Part shown: positions 24,201 to 36,157 of the stretch, piece by piece
How the letters are laid out: each line of letters opens with the position of its first letter
Numbering within the stretch: position 1 is the stretch's first letter
NCBI RefSeq assembly: GCF_000004075.3
Contig: NC_026657.2
Span: 8,122,001-8,186,000, forward strand
DNA: 64,000 nucleotides
Origin: Cucumis sativus
Lineage: Eukaryota; Streptophyta; Magnoliopsida; Cucurbitales; Cucurbitaceae
Reading direction: 5' to 3'
The notes under the pieces: generated by a model
The model's input: the letters and a program-made list of their open reading frames with translations, nothing else
The model's database searches: none
What the model was told of the DNA's origin: nothing
Position numbers and translations under genes: made by a program

Positions 24201-27200
24201 AAAATATGGGGTTTGATGTAAATAAAAAAAATTAATTTAGATTGGGTTGGAATTAACTTGCAGGTGTTTAATTCAGTATAGAGAATAAATCATTTGGGAA
24301 AAAAAAGTCACTCAAATCAACTTTTATACTAAAAAGAAAAAATACCTCAAAACAACTTTTATGTCAAATATATTTTATAAATAAATATATAGAACATTTT
24401 TAAAAGCATTATTTTCTCTAATTAATCAAAGCTAGCAAAAACTATAATTGAATACAGTGTAGTTACGATATGATACTCGAACCAAGGTTAGAACCTAAAG
24501 GATAAATTTGTAAATTGATACTCTATTGAGAGATAATGATAAAACTCCGTCGTAGCACATGAGAACCATGGCGATCACAAACAATTCTTTCCATCACTCT
24601 TTTCTTAATATAAAAGAACTATTATTATTGGTATTAGTATTTTGTCTAGAAATACCTTTTTCTCTATACCGAATTTTTTTTTGTCATTTTCATATATAGC
24701 AAAAAAAATTAAAATATTTATTTACAAAATATAACAACATCTATCAAATTCTCAATTTAAGTTATGACTATATTTTTAATAGTTGAGTTAGTTTTTCCAT
24801 ACAATAATTAAATTTCCATAGCCACTTTTTGATTTTAAGATACCTTGAAATATCTAAAAACAATTACATATTTTTAGTTCAAGAAAATACAATCTTATAA
24901 ATCGAATTTTTTGAATGGTTCGTCACCTATTTTATGTTAGTTGAACCATGCTAATTAATATCGATAAAAAATTATTTCTAAATATCAACCTACTACTTAG
25001 AACACGAACACGTATATACATTAAAAAATATATAATACATTTGGATGGGAAAATGTACAATTTTGTATTTTTGTTAGTTGAATTTTATGTATTCTAGTTA
25101 GGGGAAATGCTATTTTTTTTTGGGTAAATAAAGGATCATTTAAATCTTCAAATGGGATTTTTTTTAATGGTAATTCAAATGTATACTTGTTCAACATATT
25201 TAAATTTAATCATAGTCAATGTTCTATAAGATAGTATTATTTATCATATATATAATAATAATAACGGTCTTAATTAAATAAATTAGACTTCTAAATGTGA
25301 AACCTTGCCATTTCTTCACCTTGAGAGAGTATATATTATAGAGAGACGAGCATTACTTAATTAAATAACAAGTCAAAATTACATTATTAAATTAAGATTA
25401 AAAAAGATTCCTATAGCTTTGGCATCATTATCAAACAAAGTATAATAATCTAAATAAATCTAACCCTTCATTGTCATCATATGAATTAATTATTAATTAT
25501 AATAACAATTGTTATTATTACTATTATTAATTTGTTAAAAAGATTAATTTTGGGAAAGTAGTGGGTGTAGTCACCAATTAAGATAACCCAAAGCCACGTC
25601 CTAAGCTATATACATTATATCGTATTAGTTTTTAATTTCCAAAAGTTGGTTAAGGTTATATATCCATCATATGGTGTGTTTGTGTGTGTGACACTAATTA
25701 TTTTAAGATTTATAAAGTATAGTATTAGTAATCATTTTGTTTATTTTTCTTTTAAATAGATATAGTGAATAGGGGCTGTCCTTCAATAATTGGCTCTATT
25801 TTTTTTTAATGTATATACTAATTTAAAATGAAACATAGATCAATTTTTTGGACTAAATTATTAAATTTTAATTGATTATTATGCTATAGTTGGATGGTTC
25901 AAGACTTTGAAATTTTTTGAAATATTGTTGATTTATGTTTTAAAAAAAAAATCAACAAGAAAGCACTTGGTTGGACGAGAATATGAATATATCTACATTA
26001 CGGTCTCTCCAATCGAACACAAAAGTAACACAAAAAAGAAATAGGCTAAATGCTAAGATCATTGGTCACATCTTACCACAACCATATAGATACACTTTTG
26101 CAATATTATCATTTTTTTAAAGTTATAAGTACAATATTTATCATCATTTTGATTAGACTAACAATTAAATATTAATTTGACATATCACTCTATAAGTCAA
26201 ATATAATATTTATAGTAAATAGTTCATCCCCTCATTAAAATTTAATCATATCACATAAAAATCTACCTTAGCTAGGTCTAAAATTCAATTTTATTATAAC
26301 TTTATCTCTCCAAACACTTCACTAACATGTCTTAAAAAGGTACTTTATTTTGTTTTCTTTAAAAATTAATTAGTTCACAATACCAAAAAAGAATTTTTTA
26401 AAATTAATTCTCTAATCTTTCTTATAATATTGTAAAGTCAGATTAAAAAATTGTCATAAGTTAAATTATAATTTACTCCAACCGTACATTAACTTAATCC
26501 ACTTTGTGTTTGTCACCTTTTCAATCACCTAATAATTATATATGTTTCCTCTTCATTAATTATTTTAATCAAAGAAACATAGTACTTTCCTAATTAGCTA
26601 ATTAGAAAGTATATATATTAACCATAATAATAATAATATATAATTTAACCTAACATGTTTAATTAATGTTGTTTTTATATAATTAATTTGTAGGATTATA
26701 TATATTCCCACCACTCATAATCATGCCTTAAAATATTACATTATTTATTATTTAATTTTGTGAATTCATGTTAGATTTTAATTAAATGGGTGTACATTTT
26801 TAAGTTTTTTAATAAAGGAATTAATTAGAGTGTGTTGATATTTATTTTAATTTCCAATGATAGTCCAAATCAAACAAATTAAATCAAAATTACACAGTAG
26901 TTCCTTCTTTTAAAAAAAAAAATTTAGAAATCATTTTCTTTAAATTCAATACAATTGCCTTGTTCTAGGCGATCAATTTTATCATTTTACTAAACTATTT
27001 ATATATATCATTATTATAGTAATTTTATTTTGAAAATTAACATGACATTTATTTTAGTTGAATAAGATGAGATTGAAGATTCAAACCTGAATTTGAAGTC
27101 CAAAATATATGTGTGTATATATACCGATTAAAATATGTTTAGATCAATATTACTCTTGTATTTATGAGGAAAGAACTAAATATATTAAAAGTGGGTTGAT

Positions 27201-27499
27201 TAGTTAAAATTAAACAGTTTGACTGAAAAAATAATTATTCATTAATCTTTTATATAGAATTTATCAAATTGAATAGTCTGTCCAATAGTATTTTAGTGTT
27301 GAAGATTTAAATTTTGAATGAAAAGAATAATATGACTAAATTAATTATTGTAGAAGGATCCGATGAACTAAAACAAACTAATGTAATGCATAACTCAAAG
27401 ACAAGCTCGTGGCTTTTTTTTTAATATATAAGTAATTTAAACCAATGTTTGGGAAGATAGATAAATAATTTTTGGATTAATCCACTAAATAATAGTTGT

Positions 27500-27790
27500 T
27501 TTATTGTGCTGGTCGTGTGCACTCTTCTGACTCTTATCAACTTACTAGTCTTGAACGGGTACTCTTAAGTTAAGTTAAAGCTCCTTTGAACTTCTCTTGA
27601 CTTGAGATTAATTTGAGCTTACCACATGAGTTATACGAAGTTGTCTACCTATGGGTACTTCTATTGAGCTCTTTCTTAGACTCGTAGAGCTTCTTTCGAA
27701 TTCACCTTACGAGTCCATTGAACGTTTACTAAGCTCGCTTAGACTCACTTCATAGGTTCATCGAACTCTCTCTAGGATCACAATATTTTT
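27500..27790. repeat. GC-richer island with short imperfect internal repeats
   Basis: This stretch stands out from the surrounding AT-rich DNA. Words such as cttagactcgtagagctt, cgcttagactcacttcat and aagctcctttgaacttctc recur at irregular spacing, all built on a gactc/gagct core. No reading frame of note is present. It could be a decayed tandem array or transposon piece; the class is unknown. Confidence 0.4.
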
Positions 27791-28488
27791 TTTAAATTTA
27801 TTTATTTATTTATATAATATTTCAAAAGTTAATTTGAATTTGTTTGACTATAAGTTTGAGCCTATTTGTATTTAGCAGAGACTGGCACATTTTCTTTTTT
27901 TTTTTTATAATATAAAAAAGTTGTTTTTATTCCGACTCATTTTAAATAAAAGTTATTTAATTCAATATTTAAAATTATAAACCTTTTTAAATAATTATAA
28001 ACACTCCAAATTTATTAAAATCATTTATGTTTCACACTAAACATTTCAAAAGTTAAATCTAACTCAATGTTTTAACTTTATTTTCTAAGTTACTTAATTT
28101 TAAGATTAAACCAAAACATAATATAAGTTCCATATCTAATAGAATTTGTAGAGACTTTTAATTTTTTAATGGAATATGAGTAACAATTAGACTCAATTGA
28201 AAAAAAGACGTCCATCAATATTAATATTTTTCTTAAAAGAATTAAGGCCTCTTTCGTTCGTGATTATTTTTAATTTTAGGCTTTCACAAATAAAAATACA
28301 AATAATAATAATAACAATAATAAAATGTGATTGGTATATTTGTCTTTTATTTTATTTTTTTAAAAATACATGAAATAGCCCGTTTTCAAAAACAATAAAT
28401 CTCCATTTTCTTTGTTTGTAAGCCTTGTTTTAAAAAAATGTAAAGATGAGAAAGAGTGTAATATTTCAAATTCACGACCAAACACAAA

Positions 28489-28660
28489 TTTTAAAATTTA
28501 AATGTATTTTCAAAAACAATAGAAAGAATAATTTATTTCTATTTTCAAAATAATGATTGAATCACAAACCAATTCATTTTAAAATTTGAATGTATTTTTA
28601 AAAACAATAGAAAAAAATAATTTAATTTTATTTTAAAAATAATTATTGAATCACAAATCA
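28489..28660. repeat. Tandem duplication, about 87 bp unit, two copies
   Basis: Copy 1 (about 28489-28573) and copy 2 (about 28574-28660) share the order ttttaaaattt.aatgtattt, aaaaacaatagaaa, then tgaatcacaaa. They differ at roughly one base in eight, so the duplication is not recent. It lies in an AT-rich spacer without genes. Confidence 0.7.
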
Positions 28661-29202
28661 AGTCTAAGTTTAACTTCTAAATTAAACCATCTTACATGAG
28701 ATTAGTAGGCGTGGACGTAAGTTGGTTCTAACATTTATATATTTATAAAACTTTTAAATCAATTTTGTGAAAAAAATAACATTAATTTGTATAGTTTTTG
28801 TAAAAAAAAACTAAATAATAAACAAATATATATACAAACACTCACTTTAGACACAAATTCAAAAGTAATCTGAATCTGTAATTTAGCTAAATATAATTTC
28901 ATCAATAAAAAAAACAGATAATTTCGATGGATTAGCCTAATAAAACGAAAAATAAAAAGCCAACAAAAGAAAGAAAAAGACGAAAAGAAGGTTAATTAGT
29001 CGAAAATTAAACTATATTTTATATATGCAACCATAAATGGAATTAATAAATAAAATAAAAATAAATTTCCATTGAATCTAATCTAATGAGTAGGAAAATA
29101 TATTTAAAAATAAGAAACAATATAATAACACTTAAAAAAAAAGTAAAGAATAAAAAAAATAAAGAAAACATGGTCAGTTTAAAATAATAAAAAAAACCCT
29201 AA

Positions 29203-29330
29203 AGTCTCTCTCTCTCTTTCATATTTTAATATAAATTTCTTGTTCATGGGAATCGCTTCACTTTTGCTTCTTCTTCCTCTCTCTCTCTCTCTCTCTCCTT
29301 CTTCATCTTCTCTCTTTCTCTCTCTCTTAT
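29203..29330 (+). promoter_or_regulatory. CT-rich leader / core promoter of the AHL gene
   Basis: CT dinucleotide tracts lie at 29204-29218, 29276-29298 and 29311-29327, about 60-190 bases upstream of the ATG at 29392. Pyrimidine-rich patches of this sort are typical of plant transcription start regions and 5' UTRs. The exact start site cannot be fixed. Confidence 0.5.
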
Positions 29331-29391
29331 AATTTATGTATTTTTCCCCTAATTATCATAATTACTATATTGTTTTTTTTTTAATCTGTTC

Positions 29392-30417
29392 ATGGCGGGC
29401 TTAGACTTGGGCTCTGCTTCTCACTTTGTTCATCAACTTCAGCACCGTTCTGTGGATCTCCACCTCCAACATCAGACCGATGTAGACGACGGTTCTGACC
29501 ACCAACCTAACTCCGGCGGAGAGATCGTTGCCCGACGGTCCAGAGGTAGACCGCCCGGTTCCAAGAATAAACCCAAACCACCGGTTATTATTACCAGAGA
29601 AAGCGCTAACACTCTTCGGGCCCACATCTTGGAAGTCAACACCGGTTGTGATGTCTTTGACTCCGTCGCCACTTATGCCCGGAAACGCCAGCGTGGCGTC
29701 TGCATCTTGAGCGGCACCGGCGCCGTTACTAACGTTACCTTACGGCAACCTTCATCAACTGGTGGCGCTATTACTCTTCCTGGAAGGTTTGTTAAAACAC
29801 CAGAGAACTCAAAGCTTTTAATTAACTTAATTAATAATTAGGGTTTTTTTTTTCTTTTCCAAATTTGATTTGGAATTAGGTCATTTTTTTATTTTCTAAA
29901 AATGAGATGGGGTTATGATAAATTTAATCTCTAATCTTATTATGATTTTTTTTTAAAAAATCATATACATCGCTCCTAGCGATGAGGAGTACTGCGAATT
30001 TAATCTTTAATCTTATTGGAATATAGTTATTGATTTTTTTTTGTTAGGTTTGAGATATTATCTTTAACGGGATCGTTTTTACCGCCACCGGCACCTCCGG
30101 GAGCTACGAGTTTGACTATCTTCCTTGCGGGTGGGCAAGGGCAAATCGTCGGAGGGAATGTTGTCGGGTCTTTGATTGCTTCAGGACCGGTGATCGTCAT
30201 TGCGTCGTCGTTTACCAATGTTGCTTACGAGAGGTTACCATTGGACGAGGAGGAACAACCGCCCAACGGTGGTGGGAGTCTTAGCAACCCATTTCCGGAC
30301 CCGTCGGTCGGGTTGCCGTTGTTTAATATGCCGTCGTCGAACATGGCGGGGAATCAAAATCAGCTGCCGGTGGACGGATGGGGCGGAGGGAATTCCGGTG
30401 GGAGAGCATCTTATTGA
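29392..30417 (+). CDS. AT-hook motif nuclear-localized (AHL) protein, clade A type, with an intron
   Basis: Two exons, 29392-29786 and 30048-30417, joined in phase 2 (GGAAG|GTTTG ... TTAG|GTTTG). The product is 254 residues. Residues 1-45 begin [18 protein letters not shown], followed by a type-I AT-hook ([14 protein letters not shown], about 51-64). The PPC/DUF296 domain runs from LRAHILEV to ERLPLD. It includes [27 protein letters not shown] and [16 protein letters not shown]. The tail is Gly-, Pro- and Asn-rich. AHL proteins bind AT-rich matrix-attachment DNA by the hook and form trimers by the PPC domain, recruiting other transcription factors to control hypocotyl growth, flowering and meristem fate. 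The closest remembered relatives are AHL23/AHL24. Those clade-A genes are usually intronless; this one has an intron inside the Arg codon of GRFEIL. Confidence 0.93.
29787..30047 (+). other. Intron of the AHL gene with a direct repeat inside
   Basis: The intron is 261 bases long with a GTTTGT donor and TGTTAG acceptor. It contains two related blocks, at 29920-29950 and 29996-30040, each reading aatttaatct(c/t)taatcttatt followed by a T-run. They are spaced 76 bp apart. The retained-intron reading would end the protein soon after GRF, truncating the PPC domain. Confidence 0.75.
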
Positions 30418-31634
30418 GCTTCTTCAAGATTGGGAAAAAAAAGGTTAGGGAATTTGATAATAATTGTTTGGATTAATATATATGCTAATTATATTTTAGT
30501 GTCTTCAAAACTTTGGTACAAAAAACCCAACTTTTTAGTTTGTTCCTTCTTTTTTTTTTCCCCTTTTCCTTTTGTTAATTTTCTGATTTGTAAGAGTGTG
30601 TGTTGATTCGATCTAATCTTAGCTATAATTTTGACCCATAACCACTTTCCTTTTTTGGTTTAAGATCGTTAATGACGTTTGGTAATTTAAATATTATTTT
30701 CATTAAAAACTTCATTTAAATTTATCCAAATTAAGTACATTTATTTTTTTAAAAAAAATTAATGACACAAGTAGAGTTATTAAAGATTTAGAGTACATAT
30801 GAGCCAAACTCTCATATTCTTCCCTTAAAGAAAATAAAATCTAATAACTAATTCTATGTGAGTAAAAAATATTTCTCCTTTGGATTATATTAATTATTGT
30901 TTTTTTTAAAGTATAGACATACTTTTTTTCCCCTAAATTTTTGTTATTACTTCAAAAATATCTTTAACAGGTGAAAAATATGAGTAAAAGATAGAAAATA
31001 AACTCAACTTCTAAAACCAAAAATTATAAATCATTATCAAATAAATTCTCAACTTATTTATTAATGATAATAATTGTCATTATTATTATTATTATTATTA
31101 TTAAAAAGGATAAGACTAGCTGGAAACGTAAACTCTGAGAAATTGTTGTATAATATAATGAATTTTAGATAAACATGAAAGTCTCTCAAGATCATGAAAC
31201 TAATTAATATATAAATGTACATAAATAAAACGTTGATTTATTTAGAAGCGTAGACAATTCGGTATGAACATATATATTAGATAATGGATGTATCTAATAT
31301 AACTGGAAATAATTTATTTTCTATTTTTATTGGTTTTTCAACACACACACACATATGATATATTGTTTAAATTTGAATTTTGTTTATTCATTTTTTAAAT
31401 AGAATGTACTTTTGGCTATTTAATTTTAGGGGAAAAATCAATTTCTATTCTAAAATTGCATATGCCATTTTAACCTTAAAAATAACTTAGAAGGGTGTAA
31501 TTTTTTTTTTTTCAATTTTATATATAACATGAATTGATAAATCATAATTAACTCATCGATTTTTAGAAATAGTAATTACAAACGTAGTTTTTGGAAAGAA
31601 AATTAAGATGACAATAGAACAGTTAATTACAATT
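30418..31634. other. Convergent intergenic region, AHL / HIPP
   Basis: The first 250 bases are likely the AHL 3' UTR. The rest is AT-rich, with an ATT run at 31077-31102 and a CA run near 31341-31353. No gene is visible. The tail near 31500-31634 is probably the 3' UTR of the HIPP gene on the other strand. Confidence 0.5.
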
Positions 31635-33740
31635 TTACATTACTCTACATGCATTTGGATTTTCATCACTAAACAATTGAGGAGCATAGACATAGTGAAT
31701 GAAATAAGGGACATTATTATTTTTATTATTAATATCATTAGAATTATTCTCTTTACTTTGAATCTCTGCAACAACAATAGTCTTCTTGTCAGTAGTAGTT
31801 ATTGTTGTTTCAGATGAAGCCTTTTCTTTTGGCTTCTCTTTTTTATCAGTATTACTTTCTTTCTTCTTCTCTGATGCTACCGCCGTCGACTTCGATGAAT
31901 CAGTCGATTTCGTATCCACTGTAATATCTACATGTTTCTGTAGCTTATTCTTCAAATAGGATTTGAACTTCTCTGCTTCAATGCTTCCTTCCATTGTTAG
32001 GGTTTGAGCTTTTATGTCTGTTTTCACACTATATATTCCTGCCAATATTAAAAATCATCATTATTGTTCTTCAAAATGGGGAATAATTTTTCGTGAATAT
32101 TTTGCAATAGACCCCATCTGAACTCATGCTGCTAAGTGTAGTAAAACAAGAGAAATAGTATTCAAACTTTATAATTGTATCATCATCTCAAGTTATGAAA
32201 AATTTCCTATTTGAATCTTTGAACACCATATTCTATATAATAATTTCGAGTTTAAGTCCTGGTGACCAAAAATGACAACTTCAAGTGATATCTAATAGGA
32301 TATATTTCTAGTAGGTAGAGATTAAAATAGATTTGTTACAAGAAAATGATAGATTAAAGCAAAAGCTATAAAAATAAAATAAATAGAATTTGGAAAGAAA
32401 ACATATTATTATTATTATTTTTGTAAGAAAAACCTATTTAATAATACTAAAAAAAAGGGATTAGTGTGCCACAAAAACCTTTATGCTTTAGCAACTTGTT
32501 CTTCAAGTCTTGCTCGCATTTGGGGCAGTGCAAGTGAACCTTAGCTGTTATTATGCGATTGACCTGCCAAAGTGGATCAAAAGAAAAACCCCATTTAATT
32601 TAATGTAATTAATTTTGTTATTTTATTAATATTTTCTTTCTCTTGATGGATGGATCTTTTCAATTGAATCTTACTATAAATTTGTAACTTCAAATCTACG
32701 TTTTTCATTATGTATTAACCAAATTTCTCTAAATTGTTATTTAATAAGATTTTAGTTAGAAAATAAGGGTCGTTTTTAAGGTAAGATAATAATTTTGTTA
32801 GGAAAAATGTTACTAAATTAACATTTTCCATGTAATTATTAAAAACATTTTCGCATAGTGCCTTTTCTATGCATGGCATAAAATTAGGTTTTACGGTTAA
32901 TATAATTTATACTCAATTAACTAACAATAATGATAAAAATTTTACTTTGAACGATGAAATCTAAATTAGTTTCCTAATGGAGAGTGTTGAGAATGATATG
33001 AACACTATGATCATGTGACATCAAAATATCATGTGTGTATATATATAGTTCGTAAAAAGCATTTAATTTGTGTATAAAGGTTGAGAATAATCATATAATC
33101 TTAATCAATTAGAAATAATTAAGCTTAAGAATTTATACTCACAATGGTTGGTTTGGGTTTGTCATCAATGGGTTTAGGAGGGTCTTTCTCTTTGGGCTTC
33201 ACTTTGGGAGAAATCAATTCAACTTTTTTCTTGCTCAACTTCTCTATTTGCTTCTGAATTTTTAGCACATCCAAATTTGAACCCTTCACCCTAATTTCAT
33301 TTTTCTCCATATCAACTTCAACATTTTGAACACCTAATTTCACCCACCCAGACAAAAAAAAATTATGAACCCAAACAATAAATATGAATTAAAAAAGAAA
33401 AAGTTAATTAACCAATCAACTCGAACAATTTACACATACATGCACTTCAAAGATATAGAAGGATGAAATAATAGTGTCATATCTCCAAATAAACATCCCG
33501 TATGTATATAAAACATTTTGAAAGTTAAGTTATCGTGTAAAAAAAAGTTCGATACTAACTAATAGCGGGAAAGAAATATAAATTTTAAAAACAAAGAACG
33601 GAAACTAATTGAAAATACATATATATGATGTTACCTTGTGTTGTGGAAAGAGGTTTTTTGATATCTCTCCAACATTGATGACAATGAAGATTTAGTTTGT
33701 AAATGGCAGTGATACCTTCAACCTTCTCTTTCTCTCCCAT
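31635..33740 (-). CDS. Heavy-metal-associated isoprenylated plant protein (HIPP) with two HMA domains
   Basis: Four exons: 33740-33635, 33333-33143, 32563-32479 and 32038-31635, joined in phases 1, 0 and 1. The product is 261 residues. HMA domain 1 (about 8-70) has the metal site LHCHQC. A Lys/Pro linker follows. HMA domain 2 (about 100-165) has LHCPKC. A Lys/Glu/Ser/Thr-rich linker leads to the C-terminal CRVM, a CaaX box predicted to be farnesylated. HIPPs bind Zn, Cd or Cu and act at membranes or in the nucleus in metal homeostasis and stress; some are susceptibility factors for pathogens. Exon 1 begins MGEKEKVEGITAIYKLNLHC, and its ATG is the first in frame. Each HMA domain is split by a phase-1 intron at the same place, a sign of internal duplication. 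Confidence 0.93.
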
Positions 33741-34296
33741 TATTTTTTGTGTACACAACAAAATTATATGCAGAAGAAATATTATATATATATATATATA
33801 TATAATATTTATGATCTTTACTTTATTTATAATTTTTAAAGAGTTTTACATTTTCCTCACGACATCGTTTTGGTGAGAATTCCTGAGAGTTTGTTCACCT
33901 GCCTGCCTGCCCTTGGTGATTCTCTTTGTTTTATTTTAATCCAATATTAGTCTTTGGTTATGCCAAATTATATCAACTCTTTTCCATTTCTAATAGTGTT
34001 AACTTTTAAGAACTTTAGGGTAACAAACAAGTTGGATTTGGTTAATTAATTTCCCCTCCATTAGATTTATATTCCCCCACTTCATGATTTCTTGAGCCAC
34101 GAGTAACCTGAAAAATGAAACGAAAATAGGATCTTAAATGCTATTGTGTGTATTGATTATAATATATACTACACAACATCTAAAGATGTGGTAGAATAAT
34201 ATAGAACTTTGTAGAAAAAAGAAAACAAATCAAAGTACATTATTTGCAAATAAAAGATGAAACTTTTTATGCATGGCGTTACACAAGAACTTTTTT
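33741..34296. other. Intergenic region, HIPP promoter / LEA 3' end
   Basis: Both neighbours are on the minus strand, so this holds the HIPP promoter and LEA 3' flank. An AT run lies at 33783-33807, and gcctgcctgcc at about 33900-33911. No gene is visible. Confidence 0.5.
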
Positions 34297-35213
34297 TTAC
34301 AGTAACTTCTTATTAACGGGAGAAGGAGCTCCGGCCATGTCGACGGTGCCAGGGGCTCCAACCATAGTCATGCCGGGAGCTACTGGTACGGAGTAATCAG
34401 GAAGGGTGGTGGTTCCGCCAGGAGACACAAAGGTATTGGTGTGAGTGTCAGCATACTTAGCCATCTCTTTCTCAGCCTTCATTCCAGCTTTGGCTACATG
34501 AAGATCCATCGCAGCTTCAGCCTCTCGTGCCAATCTTACCTCATGAGCCACTTCCACTCTTGCTTTTGCTAGCTCCTTCTCTGCCTGCCCATTTACCATT
34601 AAAATAAAATGAAAACTTGTATTTCATCGTTCAAATCTCAAATATCTTTGTTCGGGCAAGACATTTTCCTATAGTCATAACTAGCATGACTACTCTATAG
34701 GGCTTTTTCGGTGAGATCTCAACTAGGACGATGCATGACTTGAGATTGTACAGAAATTACATGGTGAATCACCCGATATCCATTTAAAAAAGTCATTTGA
34801 ATGTGTGGTAAATTCATTAGGAAATTTAGATAATTGAACAAAATAAAAATATCGGAGAGGATTTGATAAAAAAATTAGAAAACATACAAAAAAAAAGAAA
34901 AAAAAAGAAAAGATTGTGTATGATTTCTATATAAAAAAAAAAAGTTGATAGTTTGAGTTTGAGTGTGAGATGTAGATGTTAAATTTTTATTTGAATCTCG
35001 ATTGTTGTATATCTCAATCGAAAGGGATAAAAAAAACAGTACTAGTTACGGAAGATAAAACAATTAATAGGTATTCATGATATTTTCGAATTGAAGATGT
35101 TTTCAATAATACAACTAACATCATCGAGAGCTCACCTTCTCTTCGGCCTTTGCCTCGGCCTTGGCCTTGCGCATGACGCTCATATCGTGTAGCTTCTCCC
35201 TAACTGCTTGCAT
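34297..35213 (-). CDS. Group 1 (LEA_1, PF03760 type) late embryogenesis abundant protein
   Basis: Two exons, 35213-35136 and 34584-34297, joined in phase 0 (AAG|GTGAGC ... GGCAG|GCA), giving 121 residues. The protein starts MQAVREKLHDMSVMRKAKAE and continues as an Ala/Lys/Glu-rich amphipathic helix with no aromatic residues until about residue 70. It then becomes Gly/Pro/Val-rich and ends in NKKLL. This layout (charged helical N-terminal half, flexible Gly-rich C-terminal half, one intron after about 26 codons) is that of small LEA_1 proteins such as Arabidopsis LEA18/LEA46. These accumulate in maturing seeds and under drought and help protect membranes and enzymes during water loss. No clear ABRE cluster was confirmed upstream. 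The lack of Cys and Trp fits the family. Confidence 0.9.
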
Positions 35214-36157
35214 CTTTTTTGTTTATGGACTTGTAGAAATTGAAGATTGTCTATTTGAAATTCAGCCTTTGGAAAGCTTTAGAGAGAATGTTAATGGTTA
35301 AATCCAAAATTTATAACCAAATTTATAGTTTATTTGAATTCAAGTCTCTTGGTTGGTATATTGACAACTGTAGAATGAGCATTGATTCCAGGAAATAATT
35401 GGTGGTTCAATTTCAAGCACACTTCCTAAATAACCTGAAATTTGTGATCTTACTAATTTCATTTGTCCGACTCTTAAGTGGTGTGTTTTTAATAGCATCC
35501 AACTTTTTAACCAATGAAACTTACATTAAAAATTAAATTAACTAGCTTTATATAACCTATGTTTTGCCTTGACCAACTGCATAGCTTGACAATTAGATTG
35601 TACGAAATTTCTTGGTTGATCTTAGGTAGAAAACGAAGCTTCTTGACTTACTTGTAGTTTCTATTAATCTTTCCTTTCAATCAAGAAAATCCAAATCTAA
35701 TAGCCTCTTTTAGGTTAAGTCAAATTGATTTTAAAGTTTTAATTATCAAGGGTTGACTTTAAGCAGCTCTAATTTTCAAATATCTAAAGTTTTCATACCA
35801 AAACGAGCAATCAAATGAAAATCTTGATTGGTTTGAAATTTAGGTTGAAAGTCTTTCTATTGAAGTCTCCAAAATTGTTTGTTTGGCCATGAAATTTACA
35901 AACAAGATTCAAATACTTTGCACTTTAGGACCATCTTTCAATCATAAGCTGAAAATACTATCCAATTAATTATACATTGTAGACACATAAAAAAGACTTA
36001 AGCGCGAGTACAAGCTTCATGTAGATGATATCTAAATATTTATTACATAATTTGCATAAGAGTTTTTTTTTTATGTTATACAACATTTGATACCAATCGA
36101 CATTGCTTTATTCGTCTTTTGCTGAAACACCGAAACGGTCACATGCACAGAAAACTT
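35214..36157. other. Intergenic region, LEA promoter / TTL 3' end
   Basis: This is about 940 bases of promoter for the LEA gene and 3' flank for TTL, both on the minus strand. Composition is less AT-rich than other spacers, but no coding frame or recognised repeat is visible. Confidence 0.5.

Larger units (their letters stand above)
17566..29391. other. Gene-poor region of about 11.8 kb
   Basis: No gene can be supported here. Contents seen: the promoter side of the RFC3-like gene up to about 17800, with an ATA trinucleotide run near 17779-17803; a CACTA-like remnant (18800-19330); a dispersed repeat copy (19960-20275); a promoter-like patch with a small exon-like ORF (21040-21285); AT microsatellites near 18715-18745 and 19728-19760; a compositionally unusual island (27500-27790); an 87-bp tandem duplication (28489-28660); and the CT-rich leader of the AHL gene (29203-29330). 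The remaining sequence is AT-rich with short frames only. Confidence 0.5.
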
